From NCBI GenBank assembly GCA_934667795.1, contig CAKUMP010000131.1, positions 1 to 6,759 of the forward strand: 6,759 nucleotides of DNA. The letters are read 5' to 3'. Within the stretch, counting starts at the first letter, position 1, and every line of letters begins with the position of its first letter. The position numbers and the translations under genes are program-made. This document shows positions 1 to 3,885 of this stretch, in pieces. The notes below the pieces were generated by a model that was not told where the DNA came from, searched no databases, and was given only the letters and a program-made list of their open reading frames with translations. The DNA comes from an uncultured Chthoniobacterales bacterium (GTDB lineage: Bacteria; Verrucomicrobiota; Verrucomicrobiia; Chthoniobacterales; CAKUMP01).

Positions 1-946
1 TCCGTATATCTTCCGGCACACGAATTCCCAATTCGGCACAGGCCGCCAACGCACCTGCCGCAATATGGTCATTCGAACAAATTAAAGAATCCGGTACTTT
101 TTCTGGTGTTTGAAAAAGCCGTTTTGTTTCATAGTACCCCAGGTCCACTACATCTTCGCAATATTCTGCATGTTCAGGATGTTGTATGGCTCCCTGAATA
201 GCAGCGTCAGAATGCGCCACGGTCGAGCCTCCAACATAAGTACAATATCTTGAATCCGCAACGATCTCTCCCCCGACCGAGCGAATGGCATCTGCAAACC
301 CTTTAAGCCGCGCTCCTTGATTGGTCGTAAGCCTTACATCGCCCTCCCGGGCAGGTAGGTTCTGAAAGGGCAACAAGAGATGCAAGCGCCGACTCCCCTG
401 CTCCAGATGGTGCAAGGTCATATCGCGAAATGCCGCATACATATCCGCTCGCGCCTTATCCACTCCTTCAGGGCCACTGTTCAACGAAATGACCGGTAAT
501 GCTCTCTCTTCTATAAACTTCTGCCACTCCTCTTGTTCCTTTTCAGAAATATTACAAAACACAATCCCCTCCACAGCCACCCCAAGCAGATATTCCTGCG
601 CCGCTTCCATATCCCGCTCAAACCAATCTATGTCCAAGGAAACTAACTGATATCCCGCTTGAATCGCCCCCCTCGCCAAATGCCTCACCCGCTCCTGCGG
701 CGCATGATATATTCCCGTCTGACACACCACCCCAATCGTATGACTCCTCCCGCTCTGCAGCACCCGTGCCAGTCGCTGCGGACGGTAATTCAATTCCTTC
801 GCCTTCGCCTCAATCCGCGCTATCGTCTCCGGCCTCAGCTTCACACGATCCTTACTCTTCGGATTCAACGCTATTGCAACACACACACGCGATACATCCA
901 ATGCCTCCGCTATGTCCTTCTGTGTTGCTCCAAATTTCCGCGACAT
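1..946 (-). CDS. LacI-family transcriptional regulator (3' end cut by window edge)
   Basis: My own reading of the minus strand gives 315 codons from an ATG at 946-944 with no stop before the left edge, so the C-terminus lies outside the window. Residues 8-27 form the LacI helix-turn-helix (TQKDIAEALDVSRVCVAIAL). Residues 37-66 contain LRPETIARI, NYRP and the hinge helix LARVLQSGRS, and IGVV at 71-74 opens the periplasmic-binding-protein-like effector domain. Near the truncated end, SLICSNDHIAAGALAACAELGIRVPEDI is the usual late segment of that domain, so probably only a few tens of residues are missing. The loop between the HTH and LRPET (NPKSKDRVK) is slightly longer than in classical LacI. 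The family binds palindromic operators as a dimer and responds to a sugar; the ligand here is unknown. The gene diverges from the GntR-type regulator at 1453. The ATG has no clear Shine-Dalgarno sequence but is well placed for a full HTH. Confidence 0.9.
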   Translation of the reverse strand, partial: MSRKFGATQKDIAEALDVSRVCVAIALNPKSKDRVKLRPETIARIEAKAKELNYRPQRLARVLQSGRSHTIGVVCQTGIYHAPQERVRHLARGAIQAGYQLVSLDIDWFERDMEAAQEYLLGVAVEGIVFCNISEKEQEEWQKFIEERALPVISLNSGPEGVDKARADMYAAFRDMTLHHLEQGSRRLHLLLPFQNLPAREGDVRLTTNQGARLKGFADAIRSVGGEIVADSRYCTYVGGSTVAHSDAAIQGAIQHPEHAEYCEDVVDLGYYETKRLFQTPEKVPDSLICSNDHIAAGALAACAELGIRVPEDIR

Positions 947-956
947 AACCCGCAGC

Positions 957-968
957 TTACACGTGTAA
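957..968 (-). promoter_or_regulatory. Candidate operator of the LacI-family gene (12-bp perfect palindrome)
   Basis: TTACACGTGTAA is a perfect 12-bp palindrome with a central CG, the symmetry typical of LacI-family operators. It ends 10 bp before the ATG at 946. A TTGACT box on the same strand (981 to 976) could be the -35 element, but a good -10 hexamer at the right spacing is not obvious (TAAGCT at 16 bp is weak). Binding here would block transcription or initiation of the regulator's own gene. Assignment to this regulator is inference. Confidence 0.45.
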
Positions 969-1002
969 ATAAAGGAGTCAAGCAGAAAGAGGCGGGAAAT
1001 CC

Positions 1003-1072
1003 GGGAGCACCAACGTCCATGGGAGAACCGGGGAGTGCCAACGTCCCTGGGAGCGCCGACGTCCTCGTCGGC
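1003..1072 (+). repeat. 18-bp repeat, three copies, last one hairpin-forming
   Basis: Three related 18-bp units are visible: GGGAGCACCAACGTCCAT (1003-1020), GGGAGTGCCAACGTCCCT (1031-1048) and GGGAGCGCCGACGTCCTC (1049-1066), with a partial GGGAGAACCG spacer between the first two. The last unit continues into GTCGGC, so GCCGAC (1055-1060) pairs with 1067-1072 around a 6-nt loop. It looks like an interspersed noncoding repeat family, not a gene; ORFs across it have compositions typical of translated repeats. Confidence 0.7.
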
Positions 1073-1154
1073 TTTGGGGGTTGAACATTTTTAAATAGCT
1101 TTTACTTCGCATAATAACGGCTCTGTCCCTTATTTTTCGAATGCGATGGAGCGT

Positions 1155-1276
1155 ATTTGGAGTGCGGCGGTTTCCGCCGCTTTGGATCATAGCGCATGGG
1201 ATGTACCAACAACCATCGCATGGCGAAACTCAAACGTTGTTCGAACCAAAGCGGTGCAGAGCCCCGCACTCCAAAT
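1155..1276. repeat. 122-bp composite element: inverted pair of 31-bp REP-like palindromes
   Basis: Copy 1 (1155-1185) begins ATTTGGAGTGCGG and ends CCGCTTTGG; its core GCGGCGG-TTT-CCGCCGC (1164-1180) is a perfect 7-bp hairpin. Copy 2 (1246-1276) is the reverse complement of the same 31-bp design: the outer 9 and 13 bases are identical and only the central 9 bases differ (TGCAGAGCC), so its hairpin is weakened. The 60 bp between the copies contain a further nested stem: AACAAC (1208-1213) with GTTGTT (1236-1241), enclosing CCAT/ATGG at 1213-1216 and 1220-1223. The organisation resembles BIME pairs of REP sequences that are spread by RAYT transposases; no such transposase gene is in the window. 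Confidence 0.75.
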
Positions 1277-1334
1277 TCTTCCCGTGCAGTGGGAAAACCC
1301 TCTAACATGCCAGAGTAATTCAAATGTCCAATCT

Positions 1335-1366
1335 CCAAAGCGGCGGGCACCGCCGCTTTTCCAAAT
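1335..1366 (-). repeat. Third copy of the REP-like palindrome
   Basis: CCAAAGCGG begins this copy in the same orientation as the one at 1246-1276, and CCAAAT ends it. Its core is a perfect 7-bp hairpin (GCGGCGG 1340-1346, loop GCA, CCGCCGC 1350-1356). The right flank is TTTTCCAAAT where copy 2 has ACTCCAAAT. It ends about 45 bp upstream of the GntR-type gene's promoter. On the plus strand the hairpin is followed by TTTT, so it could also act as a weak terminator or insulator, but nothing transcribed toward it on that strand is known. Confidence 0.7.
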
Positions 1367-1411
1367 GTGTGATACGTCACCAACCTCCTAAATTTTATTT
1401 TCCCTGAATGC

Positions 1412-1440
1412 TTGACAACCTCACATTAATCTGATTAATC
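1412..1440 (+). promoter_or_regulatory. Putative sigma70-type promoter of the GntR-type regulator
   Basis: TTGACA (1412-1417) is a consensus -35 box. At 16-17 bp spacing lies ATTAAT or TTAATC (1434-1440), the latter preceded by TG as in an extended -10. Transcription would start near 1446-1448, only about 5-7 nt before the ATG at 1453, which would make the mRNA almost leaderless. The -35 match is strong; the -10 box is only moderate. Confidence 0.55.
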
Positions 1441-1448
1441 AGTTTAAT
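1425..1448. promoter_or_regulatory. Candidate operator overlapping the -10 region (24-bp palindrome)
   Basis: A perfect 12-bp core CTGATTAATCAG (1431-1442) is extended on both sides to ATTAA (1425-1429) and TTAAT (1444-1448), with one mismatched pair at 1430/1443. It covers the proposed -10 box and start site, so a bound dimer would exclude RNA polymerase. Autoregulation by the adjacent GntR-type protein is the simplest reading, but the binding protein is inferred. Confidence 0.5.
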
Positions 1449-1452
1449 TGAA

Positions 1453-2598
1453 ATGAATGCATTATTTGAGAATGGGCCATTATTTTTGCAAGTAGCGAAG
1501 CGGTTACGGGAAGAGATTATGGGGTTACCTGTGGGAACGAAGATTGCGACGGATGTGGGGTTAGCGCGGCAATTTTCGGTGAGTGTTTCTGTCGTGCGAG
1601 AAGCTTTATCGATTTTGACGCGAGAAGGATGGGTGACGCGTCATGTAGGGCGAGGGACATTTACAGCCTCTCCCCATGTGGGGAAGCCGATTGCGATTCT
1701 TTCGGATCTGGATTTTGGTTCTGTATCCCATCCGCAAGCGATATTATTACGGATTCAGGAAGCGGTGAGATTGATAGAAGCGCGAGGTCAGCGGGTGCAA
1801 GTTTATCTTGGGAATCGTCCCTGGGGTTCTGAGGCGCCGGAAAGCTTGTGTTCAAAAACTTTTTTAGAAGATGCGAAGACGGGAGCTTTTGCAGGAGTGC
1901 TGGCAGTTTGGGCAGCACCCTTGGAAAACTGGACGCGTCTTTTACAGGAAAAAAACATCCCGCTTGTGGGGATTGGACTATTGCACGAGAAAACCGTTTC
2001 TTATGATCTGGAAGCGTACATTCGTCTGGCACTGGAAACTTTAAAAAAGCGTGGACGGCGACGTATTGCATATCTGGGAGGAATGTCTTCATGGAATCTT
2101 CAAGGGCATAATGAGCAACAGAAAAAAGATGTCCCACGCTGGTTTGCAGAAGCGGGAGTGAAAACGCATCCTTCCTGGTTTCAGCACAACTGGCATCCTT
2201 CCCAGCCTGGAGCAAGCTGGGATTCCTTCCGCGAAATCTGGAGCAGTCGCAAGGAAAAACCGGATGGGATCATCGTCAATCCTCCACGTTTATGGAATGA
2301 CCTTGCGTTGGCGCTTGCATCCATGAATCTTCAAATCCCGCGTGATCTTGATGTTACACTTTCGATGGAAAGTGCCATTCTTCCTCATCTTCCTCCTTCA
2401 GCAGCCATTCCGATTGTGTTTGATTCTCCGCGCCTGGTTCATGAAGCGATTGATCTGCTTTTTTCACTCATGGAAGGAAAAACGGATATCGAAACCCGGC
2501 GTCTGGTCAATGCCTGGAGCGTCCAGGAACCCTGCGCTCATTCCATTGAAAAAAACACCATCGATTCCATCAGTCCTTTTTCGACACTTTTCCACTAA
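1453..2598 (+). CDS. GntR-type winged-helix regulator with LacI-like sugar-binding domain
   Basis: The 381-residue product has two parts. Residues about 8-71 are a GntR winged helix: LFLQVAKRLREEI, then LARQFSVSVSVVREALSILT and EGWVTRHVGRGTF, with the VREAL recognition helix at 48-52 and the wing GRGTF at 66-70. From about residue 76 (KPIAILSDLDFG) the chain follows the LacI/periplasmic-binding fold, with segments such as FAGVLAVWAAP, IPLVGIGLL and RGRRRIAYLGGM. This is the architecture of AraR-like regulators, which release DNA when a sugar binds; the ligand cannot be read from the sequence. The ATG at 1453 is preferred because the next ATG (codon 23) would destroy the first helix. It has no Shine-Dalgarno and a palindrome 10 bp upstream. 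The PEP-CTERM gene follows after 24 bp and is probably cotranscribed. Confidence 0.9.
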   Translation: MNALFENGPLFLQVAKRLREEIMGLPVGTKIATDVGLARQFSVSVSVVREALSILTREGWVTRHVGRGTFTASPHVGKPIAILSDLDFGSVSHPQAILLRIQEAVRLIEARGQRVQVYLGNRPWGSEAPESLCSKTFLEDAKTGAFAGVLAVWAAPLENWTRLLQEKNIPLVGIGLLHEKTVSYDLEAYIRLALETLKKRGRRRIAYLGGMSSWNLQGHNEQQKKDVPRWFAEAGVKTHPSWFQHNWHPSQPGASWDSFREIWSSRKEKPDGIIVNPPRLWNDLALALASMNLQIPRDLDVTLSMESAILPHLPPSAAIPIVFDSPRLVHEAIDLLFSLMEGKTDIETRRLVNAWSVQEPCAHSIEKNTIDSISPFSTLFH

Positions 2599-2622
2599 CA
2601 ACTCACCTCCATTATAAAAATT

Positions 2623-3420
2623 ATGAAAAATATATGTATCCCCCTCTTAACAGCTCTTGCTTTCTTCATCGGAGCTATCTTCAATCATGCCGAAATTCTG
2701 TTTTTCCCTCCAAACGACTGGCCCGATGAGGACTGGACCGTCAGCAGTGTCGGCGGAACACCCATCGTAGAAAGTGTGACCCTGCAGGGAAAAACCTGGT
2801 TGCAAATTGCCAGAGCCGACAGCCCCAATACAGGAAGTGCACAAGTGATGTATAATGGAATCGATGCGCAATTGAGCGACATCACGGGGAGCGTCATTTT
2901 CGGTATAGACACCATTAGTACCTATGGCAGTGGGGTCATCCTGCGTTCGCAAAGCACCGCCATTAGCCAGACCAGCGCCTATTACCTTGCCGTCACGCCA
3001 AATGTTTCGGGATCTGCCAAACTGGAATTATACTGGGGCGTAGGAAACGGATTTCTCAGTGGAGGCACCTTGCTGGCTTCAGAAACCTTATCTATTTCTC
3101 TTGGAACTTTAGATGCCACGCATAATAACCAGTACCTGCTTGAGTTTTCCTTTATCGGAAACAAGCTGGATGCCAGTCTTTCAAACTGGGATACTGTGAA
3201 CGAGCAAAAAGGAATAGACCTCGCTTCATTAAGTTATACAGATGAGCGTCTGGAAGCACGCAGCGAAGGTTATTTTGGAGTTCGAGGAGGACGATATGGC
3301 AGCGAAGTTGCAACCTATTTCCGAGATCTCGAAATCACCGCCATACCGGAACCTGCTTCGACCGCATTTTTATTATTACCCGCAGGATACCTGCTGCTGC
3401 ATTTTGGAAGGAAACCTTAA
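2623..3420 (+). CDS. PEP-CTERM sorting-domain protein, secreted
   Basis: This 265-residue protein starts with a Sec signal peptide (MKNICIPLLTALAFFIGAIF, cleavage likely after HA at residue 23). The mature part is rich in Gly, Ser, Thr and beta-prone segments and resembles a LamG-like jelly-roll of the kind seen in many PEP-CTERM proteins, but I recognise no catalytic motif. The C-terminus is diagnostic: PEPAS (242-246), a hydrophobic stretch TAFLLLPAGYLLLHF, then GRKP. Such tails are recognised by an exosortase, which anchors or releases the protein at the envelope; no exosortase gene is in the window. The ATG lies 24 bp after the regulator's stop with no good Shine-Dalgarno, suggesting an operon. 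It might bind carbohydrate near the lyase encoded downstream; that role is inference from context. Confidence 0.85.
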   Translation: MKNICIPLLTALAFFIGAIFNHAEILFFPPNDWPDEDWTVSSVGGTPIVESVTLQGKTWLQIARADSPNTGSAQVMYNGIDAQLSDITGSVIFGIDTISTYGSGVILRSQSTAISQTSAYYLAVTPNVSGSAKLELYWGVGNGFLSGGTLLASETLSISLGTLDATHNNQYLLEFSFIGNKLDASLSNWDTVNEQKGIDLASLSYTDERLEARSEGYFGVRGGRYGSEVATYFRDLEITAIPEPASTAFLLLPAGYLLLHFGRKP

Positions 3421-3496
3421 CGCTTCAAAATTTATCACTCTTGTCCAAAATATGAAAAAATCAGCGTTTATTTATGGATCGATTCTCCTGTTTTTT

Positions 3497-3530
3497 ATCC
3501 GCAGATTGACGCAGATTAACACAGATTATT
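3497..3530 (+). repeat. Left arm of interspersed repeat with 10-bp period
   Basis: After ATCC come three 10-bp units: GCAGATTGAC, GCAGATTAAC and ACAGATTATT (3501-3530). This CAGATTAA-type repeat is a familiar noncoding motif in environmental bacterial genomes and usually occurs as two facing arms. The 14-bp segment ATTAACACAGATTA (3515-3528) occurs inverted in the right arm at 3682-3695. Confidence 0.7.
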
Positions 3531-3637
3531 CTTTTGATTTTTTATCTAGGAATAACGTAAATAAACATTGATTTATAAAACAAGGATCCAGGAACCTTTG
3601 TTCAACCTCAATCCAAATACACGCAAATTTAATCCAT

Positions 3638-3709
3638 GAACACAAAGTTTCTTCCTCTTATTCTTCTAAAAAAATCTGCGTTAATCTGTGTTAATGCCTG
3701 TTTGTGTTC
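3638..3709 (-). repeat. Right arm of the repeat, enclosed by a 9-bp stem
   Basis: AAATCTGCG TTAATCTGTG TTAAT (3672-3695) is the reverse-complement counterpart of the left arm and shares its 14-bp core. Around it, GAACACAAA (3638-3646) is perfectly complementary to TTTGTGTTC (3701-3709), so this arm sits inside a stem with a 54-nt loop. The two arms are about 150 bp apart and together could form a large cruciform or an mRNA stem between the PEP-CTERM and lyase genes. Confidence 0.6.
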
Positions 3710-3774
3710 GATAAGAATATTAGACAGGCTATTGCGCTTCGCGCTATTCTGCGGATCCTTTCCTGTTTTGAACT

Positions 3775-3782
3775 AGGAGGGG
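3775..3782 (+). promoter_or_regulatory. Strong Shine-Dalgarno sequence (AGGAGGGG)
   Basis: This is the only strong ribosome-binding site in the window. It sits 1 nt before the ATG at 3784 and 7 nt before the ATG at 3790, both in the frame of the short ORF ending at 3885. The later ATG has near-ideal spacing. It is about 36 nt from the lyase ATG at 3819 and so cannot serve that codon directly. Confidence 0.75.
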
Positions 3783-3783
3783 T

Positions 3784-3885
3784 ATGAAAATGAAATCTAC
3801 TCTAAACAGCCCTTTTATATGTGGAAAAATCTACCCTCCCGAAATTATCTTCCCGGCTTTGCGACGCATTCAGAAATTCGCATAG
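3784..3885 (+). CDS. Short upstream ORF (33 or 31 codons) overlapping the lyase start
   Basis: The frame begins ATG AAA ATG AAA and encodes MKMKSTLNSPFICGKIYPPE and 13 further residues, ending at TAG 3883-3885. Initiation at 3790 fits the Shine-Dalgarno best. The product resembles nothing I recognise and overlaps the first 22 codons of the lyase frame, which is shifted by one base. Three readings are possible: a leader peptide controlling lyase translation, the true lyase N-terminus separated by a frameshift (natural or sequencing error), or chance. The lyase frame is open from 3777 onward, so a shift anywhere between 3790 and 3885 would join the two; runs of A at 3787-3790 and 3824-3828 and of T at 3813-3816 are the likely places for an indel. 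Confidence 0.4.
   Translation: MKMKSTLNSPFICGKIYPPEIIFPALRRIQKFA

Larger units (their letters stand above)
947..1452. other. Divergent intergenic region rich in repeats
   Basis: About 500 bp separate the start codons of the two divergent regulators. I see no credible gene in it. It holds a promoter/operator candidate at each end, an 18-bp repeat in three copies near 1003-1072, and three copies of a 31-32 bp GC-rich palindromic repeat between 1155 and 1366. The stretch 1081-1154 is AT-rich and without recognisable structure. Confidence 0.7.
3421..3774. other. Intergenic region with inverted CAGATTAA-type repeats
   Basis: About 360 bp lie between the PEP-CTERM stop and the Shine-Dalgarno of the next translation unit. 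The region is AT-rich and contains an inverted pair of short-period repeats, an outer 9-bp stem around the right arm, and a small GCGC-TTC-GCGC hairpin at 3734-3744. No clear intrinsic terminator follows the PEP-CTERM gene, and no clear -35/-10 pair precedes the lyase gene. A 39-codon ORF at 3452-3571 overlaps the repeat and is not called as a gene. Confidence 0.6.

Noticed and set aside
659..1084. 141-codon plus-strand ORF opposite the LacI-family gene
   Set aside because: It is antisense to a clear LacI-family HTH gene and its product is Arg/Pro/Leu-rich without any motif; its tail is translated repeat sequence.
1102..1383. 93-codon minus-strand ORF across the REP-like cluster
   Set aside because: Its sequence (for example KAAVPAALEIGHLN) is what the palindromic repeats translate to; there is no ribosome-binding site and no domain.
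1661..2215. 184-codon minus-strand ORF inside the GntR-type gene
   Set aside because: It lies fully antisense to a well-supported regulator and has no recognisable domain.
3579..3602. Hairpin AACAAGG/CCTTTGTT as terminator of the PEP-CTERM gene
   Set aside because: The stem has a bulge, is AT-rich and is followed by CAACC and not a T-run.
3734..3744. Intrinsic terminator at the GCGC-TTC-GCGC hairpin
   Set aside because: The stem is only 4 bp and no T-run follows.
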